This document shows, one piece after another, positions 23,613 to 35,717 of a stretch of DNA of 64,000 nucleotides. The position numbers and the translations under genes were made by a program. Location: positions 7,936,001 through 8,000,000 of the forward strand of contig NC_063151.1 of assembly GCF_020921035.1 (NCBI RefSeq), read 5' to 3'. Under the pieces are notes generated by a model. That model did no database searches. It had not been told where the DNA came from and was given only the letters and a program-made list of their open reading frames with translations. This DNA comes from Rhodamnia argentea. Its lineage: Eukaryota; Streptophyta; Magnoliopsida; Myrtales; Myrtaceae. Every line of letters begins with the position of its first letter. Positions within the stretch are counted from its first letter, which is position 1.

Positions 23613-26600
23613 ATGTCGGTGCTGGTCGTGACGAGTTTAGGGGACATAGTGGTGGATTTGCATGCTGATAGGTGCCCTTTGACCTGCAAAAACTTCCTCA
23701 AGCTCTGCAAGTACGTACTGCCCTGTAACCTTCGTTTGTTGTTGATTGCTTCTTCTTCCGATCTCTTTTGTCCGTGAGTTTATCGGCTTTGGTATAAGTG
23801 TTCCATTAATTTTGGACACAGTCGCTGTTCTGAGGTTGTTCCCGCGATCAGTCTTCTTCGGCCGTTGTAAAGCCCGCTCATTTTGCCTTCGAATTCTGCT
23901 AATTTTGGTAGTGGCGTACTATATTTTTGTTCGGGAAGCAGGGTGTGCGTGATTGGCGGTTCTCCATGTTTTGGTGACGAGGAGAATATTAATCAGGAGA
24001 TGCACCCACTCCTGAGAAACATGTACCAATCATTTTTTCGCTCGATAATCGTGCGCTCCATCTTTTTGCTTAAGAGTAGAGGCTTCTGAGGATTGTTCTG
24101 GCCTTTTCAGATGCATTCTGCGCACCTTCTTAACCCTTCCCCCTCCCTTTTGCTATCTAATTGGTGCAGGATCAAGTACTACAATGGGTGTCTGTTTCAC
24201 AATGTACAGAAGGATTTCACAGCACAGACAGGCGACCCCACTGGGACAGGAACAGGCGGCAATTCTGTTTATAAGTTAGTGACTTTGCATTGTCGTCTTT
24301 TTTATATGATTGTGCAGTTTCTGATCTTTCATACACTTCTATGATCCAAACTGGAAGGATTTTATGTTGATCAATGGAATAATGAGTTACTTTCCCTTTG
24401 GGTTAGGACAATAACGCGGTGTTGTTAATTCGTATCACATCTTCTATTTCATTTTCTCGTGGGAAATAAAAGGAGACTAGTTCCTAAATTAAAGAAAAAA
24501 GACACTCCTCTTTCAGTGTTTTCTGTTAATATATATGCGTTGCACCCCTTATATCTTTCAGTTTCGATATAATTGGCACAAATGGTTCTGTTTCAGATTT
24601 CTGTATGGTGATCAGGCTCGCTTTTTCATGGATGAGATTCATCTTGATCTAAAACACTCCAAGACGGGAACGGTTGCCATGGCAAGTGCTGGAGAAAATC
24701 TCAATGCTTCTCAGGTAGCTTTATTGTGCCATTGGCTGTTATTTTGCTATTGAGATGTACCAGATACAACGGAGGCAGATGGTTGCACTTTTTGAATGCA
24801 GTGGCTTTTTCTACGTTCTTCAATTCTGTCATTTTCTCTACATTATCAGATTTGTATGAGCACTCACAAGCTCAGATAATGACTATTTATTGTTAATTTA
24901 AGTTGAAGTTTTGTTTCACTCTTCATCCATGTAACCAAAATGTTTCTTCTGGTAACCCTGTGCTTTTACAGTTCTATTTCACATTGCGGGATGACTTGGA
25001 TTATCTTGATGGAAAGCACACGGTAAGATTCTGATTTGATTTCTCTGGTCACACTCGATCATCATTCATGAGTTCCATGAGATAATTAGTCTTTTCGTAT
25101 CACTGCATTTCCAGTTTTATGAGTTCTGTTCTTTGTTATGATTCTCACTTTCTTTTTAGTCACTTCTTTGATGTTTACAGCAGCAACTTATGTGGAAGAA
25201 CTTTTATTCATTTTAGCTTAAAGGAATTTCTTGTTCTTTTTTTTTTTTTTTTTTGGGGGCCCGGGGGGGGGGGTGTTGTGTGCCTGGGGGTTGATATTAG
25301 AATGGTTTTATGCTATGTCTTTAATAGGTTTTAGTCGCTCAATTGCAGATCTATATTTTTATCCTGTTTGAGATAGAGGGTGATGAGGTAGCTTCTTTTT
25401 TTTTGGGTCCACAGATGATCTTACCGCTTAAATCTAGTCTTTCGTGTTCTTTGTGGAGCCTGAGATATTATTTTGGTCTTCTGTACTTGCTCCACAATGT
25501 TTCTTTAAACATGGTCACTCTCTAAGAGGTATAAAAAGATGTACAAACTTCAGTAGGTACTTTCAATTGGAAATTGCAGCTGGCCATTTTGGCATTTTTA
25601 TGACCCAAAGCAATATCAGTGTTTCACTATTGTTGAAAGGACAATAGTGAGGCCAGTTGTAGTATGTGAAATGTGACCAATTAAGGTGAGGCAAGAAGTG
25701 AAATGTGCAAATTTGATGTCAGTGTAAAAGAAGAATGTCGTATTTCTTTGGCTAGAGGAGTGAGAAGCAGGATTAGAAATAAAGTAGAGTGGGAACTTTG
25801 CAGTTGGCTGCATTAATGATATTATAGGAGAGACATTGAAGAGGCTTAGGGCCATTTTGGAAAATATTGGGCTCCGAAATTCCTTTGATTGAAAGCTGGT
25901 AAATAGCTGCCTCGGGCATTAGGCTGTGCAAAGGAAGGTTTTGGGCTCAAAGGGCTTTAAAATAATTTTACCAAACATCAAAACTTTCATTCAAAGGACT
26001 TTGTGAGCCCAAAGCTTTTTTTCAGCGTTTCGCTTGGTGACCTTAGTCATTCATGGAGCTGTCTTCTAGATGTACTAGTGAGAAGGATTGACCTGATGTC
26101 GGACTAAAATAAACAATGGTAGACCAATTGCCCAAGGATGAAAAAGAATGGTAGACCTAGTTATACATAGATAATGGAAAGAGAAGATAGTTGATCTGTA
26201 ACCTGATACATTAAGGTGCAAAACAAAGAGTCCATATGATACAAAGGTGGTAATTTCATTGACTCATTATGCTGCAATTTTCATTCTGCTGAGTTGATTG
26301 AATTGCTTTTTGATACGTTTCCCGCAGACTTTTGAGAAAATATTTATTTTGTGCTCCTTTGAATTCTTGCTAACCATTTCATGCAAGTCTATGAGGTTCT
26401 TTTGCAAATTGCATTGTTCCAAATGGAAATTTTGGGTTAACTTTTTCCTGCTTTCCTCTTCATGAGACCATGTTCTCCTTGAACCACTCATTTGGACCCT
26501 TTAGACAGATTAATAATAAATAGTTGGAAATTAAGTGGAGCAGCAGTTAGATTGTGGTTTGCAACAACTAAAATTTTGATCAGGTTCCTTTATCGCCTGG

Positions 26601-29600
26601 AAGTGTCTTTTCTATTACATCTTTATGGACTAGTGATACGTGCAATTTCAGTTAGTAAATACCTATGTGAAATCTAGTTCATCCTGGAGTCTCTGCTTAT
26701 TGGTTCAGTAATTCTAATTGAATACATGTAGGGGAGTCTTGTGAAGTCATTTCATGGTCGATTGTACCCACTGCTTTTGTACATTCTAGGCCTTGATATG
26801 GGGTTATAAATGTAGAATGGTGTAAATGGCTGGAGACTTTGTTCTATTAATATTTATTTCGGTGTGCTGTAAGTGTACTTAGTTCTTGCCTATCGTATCA
26901 GATTAATTTCTTGATTTTAGTGAAAAAAACTTGTAAATACTCCCCAAAAAAAAAAAAAAAAAACTGGAATTGCATATTAGTGATATCATTGCTGCATAAG
27001 AAGCTTCCTATTTGTTGAGTTGCCTATTTTGGCTGTCTGCATCATTGGTCATTTTGCGCTTGGGTTTTAACAAATTATTCATCATTGTTAGGTGTTTGGT
27101 GAAGTTGCAGAAGGTCTTGAGACATTGACTAGGATTAATGAAGCTTATGTGGATGAGAAGGGGAGACCGTATAAGAACATAAGGCTCGTTCTCTATCCAC
27201 TCTCTCGCTCTTTGAATTACTATATGTAACTCTCTTGTTTATTTCTAGTATGGTTCCTATTGTTTTGAGCAGGATCAGGCACACATATATACTGGATGAC
27301 CCTTTTGATGACCCTCCCCAGCTAACTGAGTTGATTCCTGATGCTTCTCCTGAAGGAAAGCCGAAAGATGAGGTGTTGACTGATTAAAGATTTTATTATC
27401 AGTTAGCCGCAGAAAATATGTGATTGCAAATACTCTGCTATTTTGGATCGATTACATGAAAATGTAATTGTCACCAACCGCTTCATAAAATTGGCATCTA
27501 TTTAATCACATTGATAGAGATGGAAGTTGGACAAGAATTCACTGAACATGCGGCCAAAATTTGCTACTTAATGAGTAAATATCTGATGAAATGCAAGGAG
27601 TGGCTTATCTCTGTGACAGCTAGTGGTAAATTAATTATCCAGTTCTAAGTTTCTTAAAAGAAACACTGGCATGAAATTAATGTGTCCCCTCTGCCCTTTC
27701 TTTTACCTCCCTAGAAGTTAATTATATAGAATTGAGTCATGTTTGTTTCTCAGCATATGGTTTTGTTGCATATGTCGGAAGCAGGTGGTTGATGAGGTTC
27801 GACTTGAAGATGATTGGGTACCTTTGGATGAGCAACTGGGCCCAGCTCAGCTTGAGGAGGCTATTCGTGCTAAGGAAGCGCACTCTAGTGCAATTGTGCT
27901 TGAGAGTGTAAGTAAACCTGATATGTTTTTCTCATGCTGCTGTATCCAGATGTTCTCTTCATCTTCTTCACAAAGAATCCTCTTCTGTCTCATCTCCATT
28001 ACAGATTGGGGATATTCCTGATGCTGAGATAAAGCCTCCAGACAATGTGCTCTTTGTTTGTAAACTGAATCCAGTTACCGAAGTGAGTTCGCTAATTGCC
28101 TAATAGGGGGTGATTTCTGAAAATCATTTTGAAAGTTTTCTTTACTACAGACGGTTATTGACCAATGGAAGGATTTTGCTTTCCCTTATGGTTATTGATT
28201 ATCACTACACTTTACATCTGAATTCACTGTCAAATCTATTACTTCTTGATGCAGGATGAGGACTTGCATACAATCTTTTCACGATTTGGAACAGTGGTAT
28301 CGTAAGTACATCTTGCTTTCCTGTGCTATTTTTATTGCTCATCGCTTCTTGTTATTGCTTTGGACGGCTGATTCTTATTGCAAAGCTAATGATGACAACC
28401 TTGACAGGGCTGATGTCATCCGTGATTTTAAGACTGGTGATAGTTTATGCTATGCATTCATAGGTAAAGTTATCCTGTTCTGGAATTGTCTTCTTCAATT
28501 GATTCTAGGCTGTGAAAAATTAAATGAATTTCTGAAGAATAGCACAAATTTGATGGTCGATAACCCTGTTGATATGAGAAAGCATGATATCTCGCATCAG
28601 CTTTTTACTTATGTATTCTAAACTTACCGGCCATAAAACGGATTGCATATGACAAAAGAACTAAGCCTTGTTTGGTCTGCTACATAGATCCTCTTTCTTA
28701 TTGCGATAGACGTTGTATTGTAAGATATAGTGAGACCACAGTGAACTGTTCTAAAAGTTCAAGCTATTAGATGAAAGCGTAGTTTAATAATTTAAATATT
28801 CTATCACTCCCTCTTACGCTTAGTCTGGTCTTTTTGTCTACACTAAGTGTGAACATATTTTATTAGGGAGGTAAATGAGGCCTGGAAAAATTAGAACTCA
28901 AAACCTTCTACTCTGATACCATGTAAGTTATGGTGGGACCACCGCCACTGTTTCTAGTCTCACAATATCTTACAAAGTCATGTCCTATATCTTTTGTCAT
29001 CATCTCCTTCTGTATCTTTTTCTACTTTCCCCAAATCTTGTTTCCATAGTAACATCTCATGGACACATCCAAAGTCTTTAGTCTTACGTTTGAAAATCAT
29101 CTTAGACAAGTTTCTCTCATCTTATCCTTAGTTGGGCTAATAACCACTTCATTCCTCGAGGACTGCATATAGGGAAAAAAAAAAAATATCTAGCTGCTTC
29201 ATCCTCTTATTTCATTTCAAATTATGCTAAAAAAAGATAATATCTGGTGCTTTTGTAGGAGAATGATAAATTGCATCTGTGATTAGTAAAGTTTTATCAC
29301 GTCGGGATAAGGCAGCAAGAGATTGATCTTTTGCAATTTATGTACTTTGCTCGGAATCTGACCAAATTCTTTCTTTTTTTGCAATTAACGTGCTTCAGTG
29401 ACTGAAGATGAAATTTATTTAGTTTAAGAACATCTAATAGTTATTTTAAATTCGACATTGAATATGTTCTAGAAGATATAAAGATGTCTTATAAAGATCT
29501 TTAATCTCTCATAAGCTAAAGATCCCATTCTTGGGTTCCCATCTTGTTTTATTGGTCGTGTCACATAACGATTCTGATAAAGGAAAGAGTTAATAATAAT

Positions 29601-32600
29601 CACGTTAATGTTCTTTTGCCAGAGTTTGAGAACAAAGATTCATGTGAGCAGGCATATTTTAAGGTACATTGATTCGACTACTTTTGCAACTTGCCATATT
29701 TCCGTCTTATATGTTCCCTTTGATTGACTTTACTTCTTATTTGGGGGTTTTTATGCGTTTGTGCATTTTATTTTGCTGTATTTGGTTGTCACTTTCCCGA
29801 AATTGTTGGTTTCTGTATCCTTATGAATTTCAAGGCAGTGTCGTTCCTCTCTTTCTTTTATTTGTGACATTGCAAGAGAGTTGAATATTTCTTCATTGTG
29901 TCTGGTTCCTACTTCCACCCATTGCATCTCCTCCCTAGAGGTACTGAGAGAAAAGGAGCTTAAAATATAAATCTGTGGGCATCTCATCCCGGGAAGGGAT
30001 GAGTGTCTATGTATCTGCTTCAGTTCTGTGTGGAAACATCACTACGAGGATCTGTGTCCTCCTTAGTTGATATACTAGTTATGGTCATTCGAAAAGAAGC
30101 CTTTCCAAGTGAGAAGAGTCATTGTGTGTGAACTTGAACTTGAGAAAATATTAGGTAGTCCTGCCTCACCACGTCAGCGTAGTCCCAGGCCACTCAGTGA
30201 TCGACACATGGCGCCACATGTCGAAGTTGGCCCCACTTGTCAGTCTTCTGTCTCTCTCTTCTGCACCTTGCATTTCTCCTATTCTTCATCGTTTCTTTCT
30301 CTTCTTCTTCCTTTCTTCCTTTCAGCCACCGCCACTGTCAATAGCCATGCCCACGAAGCCCCCACCACCAATTACCGCAACCTCATGCTGGCCTTTGCCT
30401 GACTGTGAATTGGATTTTTTTTTCTCTTGTGGAGTTACGGCAGGGGCCGTGCTGAGTTTCTTCCTATTGGGGTTTGTTTCTTGTGGTTCTGAATGGTGAG
30501 AAAATTTTAGTTTTTCTTGGGGGTTTAAGATGGTTGTGGAATTAAAAGGAAGATTTTGATGGGCATCTTGATTTCAGTAGATTACGACCCATAAAATTTA
30601 TATGTATAACTGGTGGATTGATATTATCTTGATTGGTAACCTATCTATTCCTCTGCCAACCAAAGTGACTCCTTCCTTTCCATCTTACATCTGTCCATGC
30701 TTCATTAGACAATATTAATAAATCGGAAACCAAATCGAGTTGTGGTTCTTATATCATTGGAGCCTTCAGCCACTTGAGCTTTGTTCAAATGCACTTCAAT
30801 ATGATCTTGCAGCATCTCCATGCTTCAAGAGTTTCACCACTTTCTTTCTTGACTTGGTGGAATTTTGCATACGAACTTCAATTTCCCTGAAATCGAGAGA
30901 TATGAGGTTCATAAGAAGTCATGATACACTCTCGGCACGTGTACTACTCTAAGAGCTGGAGTTCTCTATTCATCTGCAGATTGATCCTTCTCTTTACAAG
31001 GAAAAAGTGTGAGAACAAACCCGATTCCCACTTCTCAAGTATTCAAAACCTATGTAGACATCTCCTAAAAGCTTCTCAATCCACTATATTTGCCCTCATC
31101 AAAGCTGTCTGGCCAATAGTTGTCTATGAAAAGTTTAGGTCATCCTATGTGTATCACTTACTATCCACTTTGCAAACGGGGTCAGATTCCTCGATGGTTG
31201 TGATTCCTTAGCAAATTTAATTCTTTGGTCTCATCAACTTTAAAGCAGGAAGACTGCATCAAAACTTTGAAGAGCTAGGGATTTACTCTAGGCCCCGAAG
31301 AAAATTGGGTCATAGGCGAGGACTATACAGATGATGTTTGCTTTGTCTCCTTTGTTCTTATATCAAAGGCATTGAGACTTCTGTTCTTCATCTTGGTTCA
31401 GTTATTGCTTGAACTGCCACTTTTAAAAGCAACAAGAGGAATGAGATGAAGTAGATGAGAGGCTGAGGATACTTGTTTTCAGGGTGGGTTTATTTGTGGA
31501 AAACTGCTTATAGGAGGAAAATATTTTCCTTTTAAATTATTTTCAGGGAAAATGATTAGTTTTCAGTTATTTGGTGGTGTACAGAAAAAACTTTTCAATG
31601 TTTAGACCTTTATTTGAAAAGTTATTCTGTCCGTTATAAATGTATTTTGTTTCCTATATAATGTACTTGAAATCCTCGCTAAAATACTCTGCTATATGAA
31701 GCACAAATTTCAAGTTTTTTTATTATCAAAATAAAGCAACCTAAATAAAGATGCCAAAAAAATAGAAAGGATTAAAAATTAACAAAGTTAACATCTCAGT
31801 GCTTATAATAACCTCACCCGAGAATAGTTCTCATTACGTATAGAAAAGAGCTTGGGAAAGTGATTTCTCCCATATAGACTACATAAACAAGCGAATAGAA
31901 GCCACCCACCCATGGGTGGCTTAGTTGGTTGGGGCGCACTTGAGATTGTGTGGTTAGGCACACTGATCCCAGGTTCGATTCCCCAGGTGAGCACATGTGA
32001 TTTAAGTTGGGGGCCATAGCGGTGAGTTGTTGTGCTAGTCTCTCCCGAAGAATAGTCGAGGTGGGCACAAGTTGACTCGAACACCTTGGTTATAAAAAAT
32101 AAAATAAAAACACACACAATTGAATAGAAACCAAAAAAAAAAAGAAGTGCGGTTTTTAACTATTAGGTTAGGCTCAAGAGTAGACATGGCTGGTTCGGCC
32201 GAACCGCCGATTCTGGTTCCACAAAAAGGTGGAACCGAACCGCCGGTTCCCGAGCCCAACAGCTCTTTCCCCCGAGCCTCCCCCTTTTTTTTTTAAAACG
32301 GGTCGGAACCGGCCCTCGGGGCCGGTTCCGGTTCGGTTCGAGTTGGAACCGTGGGCCCAGTCAACAGGCTGGTTGACCGGGCCCACGGTTCCATTTGGCC
32401 ATGTCTACTCGGGAGCTACTCAAACTCAAAAACTATCTAGCTGTGCTCGAGTGGTGCTGATCCATTATTCAATCTATCAAACTCAAAAACTATCCAGCTG
32501 AGATCGAGTAATATGGCTGTCAAGCTCGAGCATGTCGTGAGTAACATGACTTATTTACAACTTATCCTGTGGGTTTCTTTATGTCATTATACAATTGTGA

Positions 32601-34792
32601 AACCTACAAGTTGGTTTCCATGTTTTTGTTCTTCACCAATTTTTTCATGGTTTTTGCTGATTTCAGAGATGCCTCTGCAACAGTTGACTGCTGTTGTAGG
32701 ATAGAACGATGTACATACTTTATATATCTCAAAGACCAAGCAGGATTAAATATATCAAAATGGCTCATTTGGGAGAGCAAATGAAGGGGAAATAGGACAA
32801 TTAGGGAGATCCCTTAAGGAAAGCGTGAAGTTACACATTGGTTTATACTGATCTTGGGATGGGTGACTTGGCTCATTATATTCTTAATTTTGATTGCTTT
32901 TGATTCTAACTAAAAGTGGTGGCATTGTTTATTCTCTCTGGTTTAAAAAGCCATCCCTAATTTGTCAAATAAGTTCTTGTTGCGTGTGACACATCTGTTA
33001 TGTTTGTCTGATATGTCATGGCAGATGGACAATGCCTTGATTGATGATAGGAGGATAAAGGTGGATTTTAGCCAGAGTGTTGCAAAACTTTGGTCCCAGT
33101 ACAGACGAAAAGATAGCCAAGCGGCTAAAGGTAAGGCTGCACTCAAACTCTGTGGGGTTTCTCACTGCTTTCAGGCGATTATTATCTTTAATGGTGAAAA
33201 TTATGTTTATGTCCAACTTTGTTTGATGGGGGAGGAATTGATGCATTTCCTCTTTAAGTGGCCATTACGAATTCTCTGTGTGTAAGGTTTGGTTTATTAC
33301 GATATGCAACTTGAGGAGTTGTCAGCAGTGGCAAGCTCCTAAGACAGTTGTGTTTCCCTGAGTTAAATTTGTTAAGGCAGAATTTCAGGAGAGAATGGGA
33401 CAGCATGTATTCATCTTAGTGCATGAAAAATTGCAAATAGCCTTTTAGTGGTCAAACAAGCATAGTTGAGGACTAAATTAAGTTCCATACTTGTATCTGT
33501 TAATTAGCAAATGCAGATTATGCAGGCCTTAAATCGAGCCTAGTTTTATGATGATCTAGTCAAACCTGTCGTTTTGCATGTTCTTTTGTGCCCTCCAACG
33601 AATCATGCGACTCCAGTGGTCAGATTGGCAATTTGCTTGCTTTTGCTTTGTGAAAGCTTATCCTTCTTTTGCTCGTCATTCAAATACGATGTTTGCCTGT
33701 GCGGGATCTAGGATTACATGGGGACTATGCTTAACGTTGGTTGTAGTCTATGCTTACTGTGGATATATGATGATCAACGTCATTTGTATTTATTGTTTCT
33801 TATAATAGACAACTCTTGGATTATTGTCTGTAGGAAAAAGTTGCTTTAAATGTGGGGCTTCGGATCACATGGCCAGGGAATGTAGCGGAAGCTCCACTAG
33901 ACAGCCACCTTCAAAGTACATTCTGAAGGAGGACAACGCACAGAGGGGGGGAGATGACTCTAGGTTTGTTCCTGACAGTGCCTCTCTTTCTCTCTCTCTC
34001 TCAATCAACCCCCTCCCTCTCCCTCAGTGTGTGAGTGGATATGTGTGTGGGGCTGGCATGCATTTGTGTGCCTTTGCATGTGTGATTCTGACAGCCTAAT
34101 TCCTCTTTAGGTATGAAATGGTCTTTGATGAAGATGCACCAAAAAGTCCAAGTCATGAAAAGAAAAGGCGAGGCCGAGATGACCAGGATGATAGACATAA
34201 GATGAGCAGGCGAATTGCGGAGGACACAAAATTCGGTGATAAAGAAATGAGGCACTCTGTTGATAAGCATAGGCAGAGTGAAAGAAGTAAGCATAGAGAG
34301 GACGAAATGAGTCGAGATGGTAAAGCTAGTGAAGCTGGTAGGAGAAGGATTGACAGGGATTATCCGGAAGAGCTGAGAGACCGAGAGAAAAATATGGAGA
34401 GACACAGAGACAGAGATGGTAACAGAGGTGATTATCGAGATTATAAAAAGGGAAGAGCAGATATTGAGAATCATAAAGACAGGAGAGGTGGTGAAAACTA
34501 TAGTAGAAAGGGTGCTGCTTATGATGATGGCCGTGAAGTTGGGGGAGCTGCTAAGAGAAAAGATTCCGATGATGATCACCATGCAGATAGGAGAGGGTAT
34601 GGAGAGTCTAGGAAGGGAACAAGAGATGAAGATGGCGATGGACGGGGAAGGAGGGATGACCCTAGTTACAGGAGAAGCAATGGTCACAAAGATAGCTTCA
34701 ATGGTGGAAGGGAAGAGCAGAAGTATAGAAGTCGAGAGACAGATGGCAAGAGTCATCAGGAGAGAAGCCATCGAGGCGCTAGCAGGAGATGA
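23613..34792 (+). CDS. CYP59: Multidomain cyclophilin (PPIase + RRM + CCHC zinc knuckle + charged tail)
   Basis: Fourteen exons give 608 residues: 23613-23710, 24170-24274, 24597-24714, 24972-25022, 27092-27183, 27273-27372, 27785-27907, 28005-28082, 28255-28301, 28408-28463, 29623-29663, 33025-33130, 33834-33963 and 34111-34792. Residues 1-155 are a cyclophilin fold ([30 protein letters not shown]). Residues 243-321 are an RRM ([17 protein letters not shown]). Residues 342-355 are C-X2-C-X4-H-X4-C. Beyond 382 the tail is rich in Arg/Asp/Glu/Lys with RS-like dipeptides. In Arabidopsis, CYP59 contacts SR splicing factors and the RNA polymerase II C-terminal domain, so a nuclear co-transcriptional role is likely. 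The usual catalytic Arg of FHRV is Asn44 here (FHNV), so isomerase activity may be weak. The intron after 27183 begins GC rather than GT. Large introns (25023-27091, 29664-33024) hold transposon debris. Confidence 0.95.
27184..27272 (+). other. GC-AG intron of cyclophilin gene
   Basis: The reading frame requires ...NI + AG at 27183 to join G ATC AGG at 27273 ([12 protein letters not shown]). The intron then begins GCTCGT and ends GAGCAG. The nearest downstream GT (27188) would shift the frame into a stop within a few codons. The splice boundary is inferred from the protein reading, not from transcripts. Confidence 0.7.
28730..28960 (-). repeat. LTR / primer-binding-site-like fragment 2, in a cyclophilin intron
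   Basis: On the minus strand this contains CATGGTATCAGAGTAG, a primer-binding-site-like word. It is flanked by AGATGAAAGCGTAGTTTAAT and GAGGCCTGGAAAAATTAGAA, which match the fragment at 13790-14050. It lies in the intron 28464-29622. Confidence 0.55.
31904..32121 (+). mobile_element. tRNA-derived SINE in cyclophilin intron 11
   Basis: RNA polymerase III box A (TGGCTTAGTTGG, 31917-31928) and box B (GGTTCGATTCC, 31972-31982) are about 44 bp apart, as in a tRNA gene, but the remainder is not a tRNA fold and ends in an A-rich tail (ATAAAAAATAAAATAAAAA). It is flanked by near-identical target-site duplications, GAATAGAAGCCA (31893) and GAATAGAAACCA (32122). It is inserted in sense orientation within the intron 29664-33024. 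Confidence 0.85.
32178..32411. mobile_element. GGAACCG-rich MITE in cyclophilin intron 11
   Basis: Perfect 13-bp terminal inverted repeats, GAGTAGACATGGC and GCCATGTCTACTC, bound a 234-bp element. Its interior is built from short GGTTCGGTTC/GGAACCG words on both strands and a GTGGGCCC palindrome pair. It is non-coding and lies about 60 bp from the SINE. Confidence 0.75.
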
Positions 34793-35715
34793 AGATATGA
34801 CACACCGCCAGAGCACAAAGACATTTCTGAAGATGAACAGGTCAAATGACAATTCTTCTTGAGCTCCCTTGTAGGGATTATGCCCTACGAGAGGCAATGT
34901 AGATCAGCGTGCTGCATAACTTTAAATAGCTGATGTCCAATATCCTGGTTTTGATTGGATCATATTGCACTCATCATTCTCACCCTTTGATTGTGCCTCA
35001 TGGTAAAGATTTTGGAAAGTTATCATAGAACCCAGTCACATCATCCTTTCTACTCCAAAAGTGTCCATGTGCTGGTTACAAGGCCGGCAGAGCTGCACAT
35101 TGCCAGTGTGACATACAATGCTAGGTAAGTTTAACGTCGCTCGCTTCAATTGGCCATGCCATTTGTCGCTGTCATATGGTGTAACCTTCACGTCATAAGC
35201 AAAATTACCCAAAAAAGTCTTATACATGCTATATTTTTATCAATTCAGTCTTAAATTTTTCAAGTTCAAAGTTTAATAGTAATCTAAATGGCCATAACTA
35301 CTCGTTAATATGTGAACTGTCTACGTGGAGCGTCTTTTTTTTTTTTGTCAGAGAAGTGACAGGTGGTTGAGGTTGTCAACGGCGTCACATTGTTTAAACA
35401 TGAAGTTTTTAAATGTCCTTAAAAACAAGTATATGTGTTTCCTTTCACATAATAGCTTAAGTTTTCGGTTGACCGGATTCGTGCTCTGTGTGTCTTGGGC
35501 GTCTTGGGCGTGATAGATATTCTACGATGGGCGCCGATACCGAACAGTCCATTTCCAAAACACGAGGCCTGTGGCGATTGGATTCGAGTTTCTCGAGGAC
35601 ATATACCTCCAAATTAAACCAAACAGAAAGGCCAATTCGGGTCTCACGAATGATTTGGTCCGTTAAAACATCATCGAGCGAATGTGGATGTGGGTTTCTA
35701 AGGCCCTTTTTGTCC
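34793..35715. other. 3' flank of cyclophilin gene and spacer
   Basis: The first few hundred bases are presumably the 3' untranslated region of the cyclophilin gene. Near 35200-35300 one arm of a family-1-like inverted repeat is visible (AAAATTACCCAAAAAAGTCT then TTATCAATTCAGTCTTAAAT) with no partner arm. No gene is seen. Confidence 0.5.
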
Positions 35716-35717
35716 GT

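Noticed and set aside
31904..32121. Possible tRNA gene because of box A and box B
   Set aside because: Lacks acceptor-stem pairing and continues into an A-rich tail with target duplications, so it is a SINE, not a tRNA gene.
34001..34897. 298-codon open frame on the minus strand
   Set aside because: It is the antisense shadow of the low-complexity Arg/Asp-rich last exon of the CYP59-type gene and has no family motif.
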